Assembly: GCA_021324515.1 (NCBI GenBank)
Contig: JAJPIY010000340.1
Location: 1 to 37,488 of the forward strand
Source: Planctomycetota bacterium
GTDB lineage: Bacteria > Planctomycetota > Planctomycetia > Gemmatales > Gemmataceae
Direction of reading: 5' to 3'
DNA length: 37,488 nucleotides
The notes beneath the pieces were generated by a model. That model was not told where the DNA came from and made no database searches. It saw only the letters and a list, made by a program, of their open reading frames with translations. Shown in pieces: positions 23,628 through 32,000 of the stretch; position 1 is the first letter of the stretch, and every line of letters begins with the position of its first letter. Made by a program: the position numbers and the translations under genes.

Positions 23628-26557
23628 CGCAGCTCTCCCTGTCGGGCCGGTTGCAGCAGCCGCTGGCGCAGTTCCGGGAGATAACCGTAAGCCAGGGCGA
23701 GGTATTGGGCCGGGTGCAGGGTGCGGACGGCAGCGGCGTCTTCCATCTGAATGCGACACGTGCTGCACTCGGTGGAGCCGAATAGCACGCGCGGGCGACG
23801 CAGTTGTTCCAACATCGGTCGGCCCGCTGCCAGCGAGGTTTCGTAGTTGGCCGCTTTCAATCCATAGGTTCCGGCCATGCCCGAACAGCTCACGTCGATG
23901 GTATGCACGCGCATCTGAGGGACCAAGGACAATAGCGCCGGACCTACCGGCGGCCGTCCCAGGGCTTTGAGATGGCAGGGCACATGATGGCCGACCGCGA
24001 TCGGCAGCGGCTGAAAATCGGTGCGCAGATGGCCTTGTTGGTAGAGGTCCCACAGAAATGCCGTAGACTCGACCGTCTGGGCCGCTACCAGCCGGACTTC
24101 CGGATCGTCAAGCAGGTCGAGGGCGTCGTAGCGCAGCATGAGGGCGGCGGTCGGCTCGGAGCAGAGGATCGGATAGCCCTCGCGCGCCAAGTCGGCGAGA
24201 ATGAGCAGGTTGTGCTGCACGGTTTCGCGGGCGGTCTCGACATCGCCGTAAGCGAGCGGGGCCATGCCACAGCCGCCCTGGCGCGGCGGCACGTACACCT
24301 CGATGCCGTTGTGGTGCAGCACGGTAACGACTGCTTCGGCCAGGAGCGGATCGTTATAATTGGCAAAGATGTCCACGAAATAAGCGACTCGCGGTCGGGC
24401 CGAGTGCGGTTTGCGCGTCCAGCCGCGGCGTTGGGCACGCCGCAAGAAACTCCGTGCGGTGAAAGCTGGCAAGCGGCGGTGGCGCGACAGGCCAAACAGT
24501 TTTTCCAGCAACCAACGCGCCAAGGGATTGCCGAGCACGGCGTTGGTTAGCGGGGCCAAAGCACTGCCCAGGCGTGCGAACGCCTCCGTCCGCGCCATGG
24601 CCCAATCGCTGCGATCCAGTCCGTGCTCGGCGACATTGGCCGCCTTCACCTGAAGCATAAGTTTGGGCACGTTGACACGGGCCGGACATTCGTAGGCGCA
24701 CATCTTGCAATTGACGCACAGGTCGGCGACGGCGCGCACAGCGTCGGAGGACAACAGGTGCGGGTCCGTGTCCGGCTGAAGCAGGTATCGCATCAGATTG
24801 GCCTTGGCGCGCGGCGTGGCCGCCTCCTCGTGGGTAGCGCGAAAGATCGGACACATGCGCTGGGCCGGCGACTCGGTACGGCACTCGCCGCAACCGTTGC
24901 AACGGTTGCATTCGACCGCGCCGTCGTCCGCGCCTGCCCGCAGCGCCAAGACGGACGCTGCCTGCTGGGGCTGCGAGCGAGCGAGCCGGCGTAACGGCCA
25001 GGTCAACGCTGCGGACAAAGGCCCGACGATCTTGCCAGGGTTTAAGATATTTCGCGGATCAAAAATCGATTTTAATTCGCGGAAGACGGAGAAGAGAGGT
25101 CCGGCTTGTCGAGCCACCCAGGGTGTGCGCGCCAGGCCGGTGCCGTGTTGGGCGCTGATAGTGCCACCCAGATCGAAAACAATGGCATAAACTTCGTCGG
25201 CCAACGCCCACAGCCGCGCGGCGTCCTCAGGGCCATGCCAGGAGAGAAACGGCCGCATATGCACTTGGCCCGTGGCGGTGTGGATGAGGTAGGAAGCCGT
25301 AGTTTCATGGCGCTGGAGCACTTCCTGGACGCGATGCAGATAGCCCGGCAGCAACTCGGGCGGCACGCCTACATCCTCGACGAAGGCCAACGGCTGAGTC
25401 GTGCCGCGCAGACCATACAGACTGGGGAAGATGGACTCGCGCACTTGCCACAAGCGCTGGCACGAGGGATCGTCAACAGCGACGTGAGCGCACAGAGCCA
25501 GCCGCTCGTAACGTTGCAAGCGATGGGCCAACTCGTGAGCCTGCCGCGCCGCCTCCGCCGGTGTGTCCGCCTCGTACTCGACGAGCAACACGGCCTCCGC
25601 GACGGCGGGGACCAGATCGGCAACAGAGCTATGGCTACCCCGCGCCAGCGAGAGCAAGCGATGATCGATCAAGTCGCAGGCGGTGGGGCCAGTCGCCGAC
25701 GCCAGCTGGGCGGCACGGAGGGCCGTATCCAAGCGGACGAAGCCAAGCAGCACCACCGCACGTCCGCCCGGCAGCGGCAGGGTCCGCAGCGTCGCCTCGG
25801 TGAACAGCGCCAGTGTGCCTTCCGAGCCGATCAGCAGACGAGCCAGGTCAAGCGACTCCGCGTCGAGCACGTCATGCAGCAGATAGCCGCAGCGATGGAA
25901 GCGTGTGCGCGGCCGGCAGGTCTGGATCGTCTGGGCATGTTGTTCCAGCAGCGTCACCACAGACGAGATAATGTCATTGAGCCGGCCGCTCGTCTCGCCA
26001 ATAGGCCAGCGCGACTGCCGTCCGACGTCCACGGCGTCGCCGTTATCGAGCACAATGCGAAGACGGAGAACGTGATCGCGGGTGAAACCATGACGAAAAG
26101 CGCGGGCGCCGGAAGCGTTAGTGGCCCACATGCCGCCCAGCGTGCATTCGCCATTCGCTGGGTCTGGAGCAAAGCGCCGACCGATCCGCGCCAGCTCGCG
26201 GGCCAGGTCGCGGTAAACCACGCCCGGCTGGACGCGCACCGTATCGGCGCCCACGTCGAGGATGCGGCGGAAATGCTTGCTCAGATCGACGATCAGACCA
26301 TCGCCGAGGGCTTCGCCGGCCAATCCTGTGCCTGCACCGCGCGGCACCAACGGCACCCGATGTTCGCTGGCATAGCGCACCAACGCTTGCACGTCTTCCT
26401 CATCGCGCGGCACCACCACGCCGATCGGCCGCACCTCGAAGATCGAAGCGTCGGTGCTGTACAAGGCACAAGAGAGATCGTCGAACAGCAACTCACCCTT
26501 GAGGATGCCCTTCAAGTCGTCGCGGATGTGTTCGCGCTGCGGCAGGTCCACAGCCAT
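23624..26557 (-). CDS. FAD-linked oxidase fused to Fe-S/CCG domain (GlcD-GlcF/D-lactate dehydrogenase type)
   Basis: A 977-residue fusion. The FAD-binding half (about 35-215) has 'VPLVPRGAGTGLAGEAL' and 'CTLGGMWATNASGARAFRHG'. The FAD-oxidase C domain spans about 250-500. Two 4Fe-4S clusters follow, C..C..C...(8)C near 550 and CVNCKMCAYECP near 614. Two cysteine-rich CCG-type regions follow: the first reads GGCGMAPLAYG near 763, the second SCSGMAGTYG near 892, and a later ECSTC is near 927. The family oxidises 2-hydroxy acids such as D-lactate or glycolate and passes electrons to the membrane. The substrate is unknown. The first CCG motif has Gly in place of its first Cys. The start at 26557 forms TGATG with the upstream stop and has GGAAGGGG just before it; 26569 is an alternative. 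The moaD start overlaps the end. Confidence 0.93.
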   Translation of the reverse strand: MAVDLPQREHIRDDLKGILKGELLFDDLSCALYSTDASIFEVRPIGVVVPRDEEDVQALVRYASEHRVPLVPRGAGTGLAGEALGDGLIVDLSKHFRRILDVGADTVRVQPGVVYRDLARELARIGRRFAPDPANGECTLGGMWATNASGARAFRHGFTRDHVLRLRIVLDNGDAVDVGRQSRWPIGETSGRLNDIISSVVTLLEQHAQTIQTCRPRTRFHRCGYLLHDVLDAESLDLARLLIGSEGTLALFTEATLRTLPLPGGRAVVLLGFVRLDTALRAAQLASATGPTACDLIDHRLLSLARGSHSSVADLVPAVAEAVLLVEYEADTPAEAARQAHELAHRLQRYERLALCAHVAVDDPSCQRLWQVRESIFPSLYGLRGTTQPLAFVEDVGVPPELLPGYLHRVQEVLQRHETTASYLIHTATGQVHMRPFLSWHGPEDAARLWALADEVYAIVFDLGGTISAQHGTGLARTPWVARQAGPLFSVFRELKSIFDPRNILNPGKIVGPLSAALTWPLRRLARSQPQQAASVLALRAGADDGAVECNRCNGCGECRTESPAQRMCPIFRATHEEAATPRAKANLMRYLLQPDTDPHLLSSDAVRAVADLCVNCKMCAYECPARVNVPKLMLQVKAANVAEHGLDRSDWAMARTEAFARLGSALAPLTNAVLGNPLARWLLEKLFGLSRHRRLPAFTARSFLRRAQRRGWTRKPHSARPRVAYFVDIFANYNDPLLAEAVVTVLHHNGIEVYVPPRQGGCGMAPLAYGDVETARETVQHNLLILADLAREGYPILCSEPTAALMLRYDALDLLDDPEVRLVAAQTVESTAFLWDLYQQGHLRTDFQPLPIAVGHHVPCHLKALGRPPVGPALLSLVPQMRVHTIDVSCSGMAGTYGLKAANYETSLAAGRPMLEQLRRPRVLFGSTECSTCRIQMEDAAAVRTLHPAQYLALAYGYLPELRQRLLQPARQGELR

Positions 26558-27009
26558 CACCCCTTCCATTGTTCGCGACGCAGCCGTTCCTGTCGGAATC
26601 GCTCGTGAATGGTCAATTCAAAAGGTTTATGCTCGGCGTGGGCGGCGACGCCGCGGAAATGGGCCTGGCAACGGTAACAGACAACGACATCCTTGACCCA
26701 CAGATACAACAGCCCATCGAACGCCGCCGAGCCGATCAGGATGGCCCAGGTCATCCACTTGTCATAGAGCCAGTACGTCACCGTCGAGGCCAGGCAGGCC
26801 AAAACCAGGATGGCCATGCCGAGGCTGTGTGGAAAGTCCTTCTTCTTGTACAGCTCGCCATTGCCGCAAATCGGGCAAGACGGCAGCGCCGCATCCACGT
26901 CCAGCAGACGCAGCAAATGATCACAGTGCGGACATCGCCATTCCCAACGCCCCGGCACATCGATCTCGCCCGGAGAATCACAAACAGGACAAGCAAAACG
27001 AATGTTCAT
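26557..27009 (-). CDS. Zinc-ribbon-like membrane protein
   Basis: A 150-residue protein not assigned to a named family. Three CxxC motifs lie in the first 50 residues (CPVC at 7-10, CPHC near 26-29, CPIC near 45-48), which suggests one or two zinc-binding ribbons. Two hydrophobic segments (about 64-80 and 87-106) should span the membrane, and a fourth CxxC (CYRC near 111-114) lies after them, followed by a basic tail. The start follows the upstream stop by one base, and its own stop overlaps the oxidoreductase start (TGATG). The tight coupling suggests a role with that enzyme or with a neighbouring membrane protein, but I cannot name it. Confidence 0.8.
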   Translation of the reverse strand: MNIRFACPVCDSPGEIDVPGRWEWRCPHCDHLLRLLDVDAALPSCPICGNGELYKKKDFPHSLGMAILVLACLASTVTYWLYDKWMTWAILIGSAAFDGLLYLWVKDVVVCYRCQAHFRGVAAHAEHKPFELTIHERFRQERLRREQWKG

Positions 27010-27010
27010 A

Positions 27011-27808
27011 TTATAATGTCATCCCATTCCCGCGCAGCAGCAGGCTGATTGTCTCGCCGAGAAAACAGAAGATCACGACTACGTAGAGAATGCCGGTCGT
27101 CGATTGCGTAGAGCGAATGCGCGCCGTTTGCCAGGCCATCCAGTCTAGTCCCAAGGGCGCCGCAAAGCCCACCAACCAACGCAACGGCAGCAGATAAACC
27201 GCATCTTCACTCTTTAGACTAACGAGCGAATGCAGCGCGGTCCAGCACCCCAGAGCGTACCCATCCACTGCTAGACGTGCGACCGTAGCCACTGCCAGCA
27301 CGATCAGCAAGCGCATCAACGGTGTCAACGACATCGTCGGCGCGATGAGGTAAGAATGGCCCAAGAGCATCGCCGTCACTGCCGAGCCGAGCAGAGCGGC
27401 CGAAGTCGCATCGCCCAGGAGACTGGCATACGAGGCAGAAGCAGAAGCGACGGTTGTTGGACCATCGCTCCTGCTTCCGCCTCGTGTATTGCTCATCGAC
27501 AGCCAACCCAAACTGCCGGCCAGCGCCAGAGTAGTCAGCACAATGAACGTCCGTCCGCCCGGCGCTCCTTCGAAGCCCCACACCAGCGAGCCGACGAACG
27601 CCAGAACCAGGGCTGCGCTGAGCCAGATCAACAGCGGCCACTCCGCGCGATCCCGGATACAAGCCAGAGACACTCCCGCCAGGGCCAGGGCCGTTAGGAA
27701 GTGCGTGCGAAAAAAGCGCGGATTGATGACCGCGGCGGGCAACAGCAACAGGCAACCGATCATTCCCGCGGCCAGACGAAGTGCGAAGACAGCAAGCATG
27801 TTCTTCAC
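27011..27808 (-). CDS. Hypothetical polytopic membrane protein
   Basis: A 265-residue, very hydrophobic protein with about seven or eight probable transmembrane stretches: near 7-28, 37-52, 57-77, 86-103, 132-152, 163-185, 205-225 and 240-258. A soluble Ser/Gly-rich loop is at about 105-125. I see no catalytic or transporter motif. The GTG/ATG-type overlap with folE (stop 27805-27807, start at 27808) indicates coupled translation, and an in-frame ATG at 27799 is another possible start. The zinc-ribbon membrane protein gene follows after one base. The pair could form a membrane module for the FAD/Fe-S oxidoreductase, but that is inference from position only. Confidence 0.8.
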   Translation of the reverse strand: MKNMLAVFALRLAAGMIGCLLLLPAAVINPRFFRTHFLTALALAGVSLACIRDRAEWPLLIWLSAALVLAFVGSLVWGFEGAPGGRTFIVLTTLALAGSLGWLSMSNTRGGSRSDGPTTVASASASYASLLGDATSAALLGSAVTAMLLGHSYLIAPTMSLTPLMRLLIVLAVATVARLAVDGYALGCWTALHSLVSLKSEDAVYLLPLRWLVGFAAPLGLDWMAWQTARIRSTQSTTGILYVVVIFCFLGETISLLLRGNGMTL

Positions 27809-28434
27809 CGCGGACCATAGATCAAGGCCATCAGTTCGTTGCGCGTAGCCTGGTTATCGCGGAAGATGCCGCGCATGGCACTGGTGGTGCAGACGCCGCC
27901 CGGCTTGCGGACACCGCGTATCGTCATGCATGTATGCACGGCCTCCAGAACGACGGCGACGCCGCGCGGATTGAGTTCTTCCATCAACAGGTCGGCCAGT
28001 TCCTCGGTCATGCGTTCCTGGACTTGCGGGCGATGCGCCAGCGCCTCGACCACACGGGGCAACTTGCTCAGGCCGACGATCCGCCCCGCTGGCAGATAAG
28101 CGATATGGGCCTTACCCATAAATGGGAGCAAATGATGTTCACACATCGAGGCAAATTCGATGTCGCGCACCAGCACCATTTCATCGTATTTCTGCGTGAA
28201 CGTCTTGCTTAACAACTGCCGGGGATCGGCATGGAGTCCGGAGAACATCTCGGCATACATGCGGGCGACGCGGGCCGGCGTTTCTTGCAGCCCCTCACGC
28301 TCGAGATCCTCGCCGATGGCCAGCAGCAGCTCACGGACGGCTGCCTCGATGCGCGCACGATCGGCCTCGCCTCCCGGCTCCCCGTTGCGGGCGATCGAAT
28401 CCGACGTTCGCGATCGAGAGGCCGAATGAGCCAT
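27805..28434 (-). CDS. folE: GTP cyclohydrolase I
   Basis: A 209-residue enzyme that converts GTP to 7,8-dihydroneopterin triphosphate, the first step of folate (and pterin) synthesis, in the cytoplasm. The zinc site is seen as CEHHLLP in the middle of the protein and Cys in HTCMTIRGV later. Other family blocks are 'LQETPARVARMYAEMF', 'VGLSKLPRVVEALAHRPQVQERMT' and 'TTSAMRG'. The length fits the type I enzyme. GGAGG about nine bases before the ATG at 28434 fixes the start. It is the first gene of a tightly packed run whose next start overlaps its stop. A palindrome (28456-28478) just upstream may be an operator. Confidence 0.97.
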   Translation of the reverse strand: MAHSASRSRTSDSIARNGEPGGEADRARIEAAVRELLLAIGEDLEREGLQETPARVARMYAEMFSGLHADPRQLLSKTFTQKYDEMVLVRDIEFASMCEHHLLPFMGKAHIAYLPAGRIVGLSKLPRVVEALAHRPQVQERMTEELADLLMEELNPRGVAVVLEAVHTCMTIRGVRKPGGVCTTSAMRGIFRDNQATRNELMALIYGPR

Positions 28435-28455
28435 GCCGGCGTTCCTCCATTGTTC

Positions 28456-28478
28456 CGGTACATTAGGCTAGTGTACCG
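28456..28478. promoter_or_regulatory. Palindrome in the folE/oxidoreductase divergent region
   Basis: CGGTACA and TGTACCG form perfect 7-base arms around a nine-base spacer. It lies 22 bases upstream of folE and close to the -35 box of the gene facing the other way, a natural place for an operator. It could equally be the hairpin of a leader. Confidence 0.4.
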
Positions 28479-28488
28479 CTGTCGGTGA

Positions 28489-28517
28489 TTGAGAATCCCT
28501 GCTTTTCTTTGTAGACT
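28489..28517 (+). promoter_or_regulatory. Sigma-70-like promoter for the Gfo/Idh/MocA gene
   Basis: TTGAGA (28489-28494), exactly 17 bases, then TAGACT (28512-28517). The -35 box matches five of six consensus bases and the -10 four of six. The predicted start of transcription (about 28524) gives a leader of about 58 bases before the ATG at 28582. Confidence 0.45.
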
Positions 28518-28581
28518 GTTTCATGAAGACAATCAAGGAAGCCAACAAGGTATCACTCTATCGAGCAAACGAGGGCCTATC

Positions 28582-29940
28582 ATGGCAGCGCAGCGACTTT
28601 CCCGGCGTCGATTTCTTCACCATAGCTTCGCAGCCGGCGGAGCAGCGGCCTTGACCGCCCTGAGTTGGTCCCGCGTGTGGGGGGCCAACGAACGGCTCCG
28701 GGTCGCCTCGATCGGTGTGGAAGGCAAAGGTTGGTCCGACCACACCTCCGTCGCTGCCAGCCCCTATGTCGAAATCGTAGCTCTTTGCGATGTCGATGAG
28801 GATGCGAAGCATCTCGGCAAAGCAGCCGAGAAATATCCTCATGCCAAGCGCTTCACCGATTGGCGGCGGCTGTTCGAGCAAGCACGCGCTTTCGATGCCG
28901 TCATCGTCTCGACGCCGGACCATATGCATGCACCGATCGCGCTGCCGGCCATGAAGCTGGGCAAACACGTCTTTTGTCAGAAGCCGCTGACCCACACCGT
29001 TTTTGAGGCCCGACAGATGCACCTGGCAGCTGAAAAATACCGCGTTGTCACCCAGATGGGCAATCAGATCCAGTCGCACCAGGCGTACCGCACGGCCGTC
29101 AAGCTGGTGCATGACGGCATCCTTGGCCGGGTGAAAGAAGTCCATTCGTGGCAGAGCGGCCCAATGCGCTGGATGCTGGTTGACGATCGTCTACCCGGGG
29201 CCGATCCGGTCCCGCAGACCCTGCATTGGGACGAGTGGCTCGGCGTGGCACCAGAGCGGCCGTACAAGAAGCTAAACGAGAACCCGCTGTATCACCCGTT
29301 TAACTGGCGGGCCTGGCAAGACTTCAGCAACGGCCAGCTCGGTGATTTCGGCTGCCATATTCTCGATCCGGTTTTCCTGGCCCTCGGCCTGACTGCGCCG
29401 AAGACCGTGCGCGCCGAAGCGCCGCCCATCAACCGCGAAGTGTGGACCAAACGCTCCACGGTCTATTACCAATTCCCCGGCACCGAACGCACCACGGACA
29501 AGACGCTAGCCCTGACCTGGTACGATGGCCAGGGGCATTTGCCTCCGCCGGAAGCGCACGGTCTGCCGAAAGATTATAAACTGCCCGCCGCCGGCTCGGT
29601 GTTGATCGGCGAAAAAGGTTCCTTGGTCATCCCACACGTGACCATGCCGAAGTTGTTCCCTGTAGAGAAGTTTGCCGATTTCAAGATAGAGATAGTACCA
29701 GAAGTCAATCATTACACTTCGTGGGCAGATGCTTGCCGCGGCGAGGGCAAAACAACGTCTGCGTTCACCTACGCCGGCCCGCTGACGGAAACGGTGCTGC
29801 TCGGCACGATCGCTATCCGTGTTCCCGGCGAAACGCTGCGTTGGGACAGCACGCGCCTGGCCATCCCCAACTCGACAACGGCCCATGATCTGCTCACCAA
29901 ACGCTATCGCAAAGGCTGGGAGCCATCTTGGATTGCTTGA
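28582..29940 (+). CDS. Gfo/Idh/MocA family oxidoreductase, Tat-exported
   Basis: A 452-residue NAD(P)-dependent oxidoreductase. The N-terminus has a twin-arginine signal (SRRRFL, residues 7-12, and a following Ala/Gly stretch), so it should be exported folded. The nucleotide-binding fold begins at about 39 ('RVASIGVEGKG') and continues to 'GKHVFCQKPLTH', where Gln replaces the Glu of the EKP motif, as often seen in planctomycete members. The C-terminal Gfo domain follows (about 155-440), with 'FNWRAWQDFSNGQLGDFGCH'. The family oxidises or epimerises sugars, cyclitols or their derivatives. The start at 28582 is preceded by GAGGG; a TTG further upstream coincides with the -35 box and is rejected. 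Confidence 0.93.
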   Translation: MAAQRLSRRRFLHHSFAAGGAAALTALSWSRVWGANERLRVASIGVEGKGWSDHTSVAASPYVEIVALCDVDEDAKHLGKAAEKYPHAKRFTDWRRLFEQARAFDAVIVSTPDHMHAPIALPAMKLGKHVFCQKPLTHTVFEARQMHLAAEKYRVVTQMGNQIQSHQAYRTAVKLVHDGILGRVKEVHSWQSGPMRWMLVDDRLPGADPVPQTLHWDEWLGVAPERPYKKLNENPLYHPFNWRAWQDFSNGQLGDFGCHILDPVFLALGLTAPKTVRAEAPPINREVWTKRSTVYYQFPGTERTTDKTLALTWYDGQGHLPPPEAHGLPKDYKLPAAGSVLIGEKGSLVIPHVTMPKLFPVEKFADFKIEIVPEVNHYTSWADACRGEGKTTSAFTYAGPLTETVLLGTIAIRVPGETLRWDSTRLAIPNSTTAHDLLTKRYRKGWEPSWIA

Positions 29941-29997
29941 TTTCGGTTAATCTTCCCTCGCGTAGCCGGTCTGCCGCAGCGTTTCATTCGGCGGTTC

Positions 29998-30366
29998 CTA
30001 CAGCGGCAGTACCCGGACGCGAGATTTCCTCAGCTCGACGACGACCAAAGCGCCTGCCGCCAGTTCGGCATCATATTGACGGAGCGCGGCGATCACGACT
30101 GGCCCAATGTCTTCGGGCAAAATGTTTTGGCCGCGCACCTGCAAAACACTGGGGCCAGTCGCATGGGTTAGGGCTAGCGTGGTGCCGAAATCCAGGTCGT
30201 GGGTGAAGACAATATAGCCGTTGGCCAAGGCCCACTCCATGACCACCGAATCTTCGGCGGAAGGATCGCCAACTGTGGACCAGTGGACTGCAGACCAACC
30301 GTGCCTGGCCAGCTCGTCAACCCACTCCACCGACAAGTTCATATCGATAACCAGCTGGACACTCAT
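29998..30366 (-). CDS. DUF5615 PIN-like toxin
   Basis: A 122-residue PIN-like (Mut7-C-type) protein, the putative toxin of a two-gene toxin-antitoxin pair. The acidic fold is visible as 'LVIDMNLSVEWVDELARHGW' near the start, 'AED' in the middle and FTHDLDFG near residue 70, corresponding to the 'THD.DFG' block of the family. Such proteins are predicted RNases; the acidic residues present (Asp in VIDMN, Glu/Asp in AED, Asp in THDLD) would form the metal site. The start codon at 30366-30364 overlaps the antitoxin stop (ATGA), which fixes it; an upstream extension of 13 residues is inside the antitoxin gene. Confidence 0.88.
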   Translation of the reverse strand: MSVQLVIDMNLSVEWVDELARHGWSAVHWSTVGDPSAEDSVVMEWALANGYIVFTHDLDFGTTLALTHATGPSVLQVRGQNILPEDIGPVVIAALRQYDAELAAGALVVVELRKSRVRVLPL

Positions 30367-30590
30367 GGGATTGTTAACGGCTCCTCGCGTTCCTCGAGCC
30401 GCCATGCCGCATAAGCCAACGCCGCATCAATGTCTGCGGGTTCCAAATAGGGATAGGCTTGCAGAATCCGCTCGCGCGACTTGCCGCTGGCCAACAACCC
30501 GAGAATGGTACCGACCGTAACGCGCAGCCCACGGATGCAAGGCTTCCCGCCCATGACGGCAGGGTTGTGGGTAATTCGCTCTATTTGCAT
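30363..30590 (-). CDS. DUF433 antitoxin
   Basis: A 75-residue DUF433 protein, a helix-turn-helix-containing antitoxin. The family signature reads 'NPAVMGGKPCIRGLRVTVGTIL', followed by 'EPADIDAALAYAAW'. DUF433 proteins normally neutralise a PIN-like DUF5615 partner and probably repress their own operon. AAGGAG is about seven bases before the ATG at 30590. The toxin gene follows with a four-base overlap. The order antitoxin then toxin is typical. Confidence 0.9.
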   Translation of the reverse strand: MQIERITHNPAVMGGKPCIRGLRVTVGTILGLLASGKSRERILQAYPYLEPADIDAALAYAAWRLEEREEPLTIP

Positions 30591-30761
30591 GATATTTCTC
30601 CTTGACCGCTCATACCTCCGTCCGGATCAGGTCGTCGGCCGGGTTTTAATGGCACCTGCGAAGCGGAACCGATACCTTCGCCATTCGATGTCGCCTCCGC
30701 CGTTCCGGGATCGGAATTTCGTCCTTGCCGGCGCCCCATCATCCCTGAGAGAATCTATACT

Positions 30762-31916
30762 ATGCTCACGGAGAATCTGAGTAGGAGCGTGCGTCTTACC
30801 GGCTGGATAGTCATTCTAACTGTGATCGCCACGCTGTCCATGTCGTTGAGCGCGAATCCCGAAAATTCGGGACAGGATAAAAGCCGTGCTCCGGCCATGC
30901 CAGAGCGTAAGACGGTCACCCTGCAAGCAGACAAGATCTCGGTGAACAAAGCGCTCGCCGAGCTGACCAAGCAAACCGGTATCCGCGTCGAAGACGTGCG
31001 TGGCGTGGCAGATGAGGCGGTCCATCTCGAGTGGAAGCAGACGCCGTTTTGGCAAGCACTCGATGCGCTCGCCGCCGCTGCCAAGGCGCGCGTCAACATG
31101 TATCCTACCAGCGGACGCATTGTTCTCGACAAGCGCGGCACGGACTACCGCCTGCCGCCGATTTGTTACGATGGCCGGTTTCGTCTGTGCGTCAAAAAGG
31201 TGACAACCTCCCGCGATCTGGAAAGGAACGACCAAATTCAGCCCATCGGGGCGACAAGTCTTAGCATTGAAATCGCCTGGGATCCGGAGTTGTTGCCGTT
31301 GTACCTGGAGACGCGGCCGCATGGGCTGCGTCTGGTGGATGACCGTAATCATGTTCGGACCCTCCCCGATGAGGGCAGTTTGCTCACTCCGGTAGATGGG
31401 CGTATTGCAGTGAACATCGATCTGCACTTGCCGGCCCTGCCGCGCCGTGTGACAGCCATTCGCTCCCTGGAGGGCGAACTGTCGATGATTGGGCCGAGCA
31501 AGATGCTGAACTTCACTTTCGAAACGCTGGACCGGCTTGCCCAAACGAAAGAGAACGATCCCGAACGTCAGCTCATGCAAGAAGGCGTCGTCTGCCGCAT
31601 CCTTGATGTCAAACTTCTTCCCAAGCGCTGGACCATCCGTGTGGCCCTCGATTATCCGCGCGGTCTGAAGCAATTGGACACCAATCAATCGTGGGTGGTC
31701 AACAACGAGATGACTCTGGAAACACCCGATGGCAAGAAACGTTTACCTAGCACGAACTATGTCCTGGAGTCCGCGTCAGCGCACGGGGCCCTCTTGAGCT
31801 ATCATTTCCGTGATCTGCACGGCAAACCGAGCAATTGGCGCGTCCGCTACCGCACGCCGGCCAACCTCCTCGAAGCGCCGATCAAGTTTGCCTTTAAGGA
31901 CATACCGTTGCCGTGA
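30762..31916 (+). CDS. Exported hypothetical protein with STN-like domain
   Basis: A 384-residue protein. Residues 12-30 form a hydrophobic signal or anchor. Residues about 50-125 have the pattern of an STN/secretin N0-type domain ('VTLQADKISVNKALAELTKQTGIRVEDV...FWQALDALAAAAKARV'), which in secretins and TonB receptors binds partners in the periplasm. The remainder (130-384) is beta-rich and I do not recognise it. The protein is probably periplasmic or anchored. It has no secretin pore domain. The MFS-acyltransferase gene follows after about 85 bases in the same direction. Confidence 0.8.
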   Translation: MLTENLSRSVRLTGWIVILTVIATLSMSLSANPENSGQDKSRAPAMPERKTVTLQADKISVNKALAELTKQTGIRVEDVRGVADEAVHLEWKQTPFWQALDALAAAAKARVNMYPTSGRIVLDKRGTDYRLPPICYDGRFRLCVKKVTTSRDLERNDQIQPIGATSLSIEIAWDPELLPLYLETRPHGLRLVDDRNHVRTLPDEGSLLTPVDGRIAVNIDLHLPALPRRVTAIRSLEGELSMIGPSKMLNFTFETLDRLAQTKENDPERQLMQEGVVCRILDVKLLPKRWTIRVALDYPRGLKQLDTNQSWVVNNEMTLETPDGKKRLPSTNYVLESASAHGALLSYHFRDLHGKPSNWRVRYRTPANLLEAPIKFAFKDIPLP

Positions 31917-32000
31917 CAGGCGGTTAAGTGGTCAGGCCCTTACTCCCTGTCCTCCGAACTCGCCGCGCGGCGAGGAAACGGTATATTGATAGGGATGATT

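Noticed and set aside
23628-24053. N-terminal extension of the MoaD-like frame
   Set aside because: The extra residues overlap the oxidoreductase gene in another frame. The ATG at 23627 is in the usual place for MoaD and is coupled to the upstream stop.
25106-26608. A 500-codon open frame on the plus strand
   Set aside because: Antisense to the FAD/Fe-S oxidoreductase; no coherent motifs.
28489-28581. TTG start extending the oxidoreductase by 31 residues
   Set aside because: The TTG coincides with the -35 box of a good promoter, and the Tat signal sits properly only when starting at 28582.
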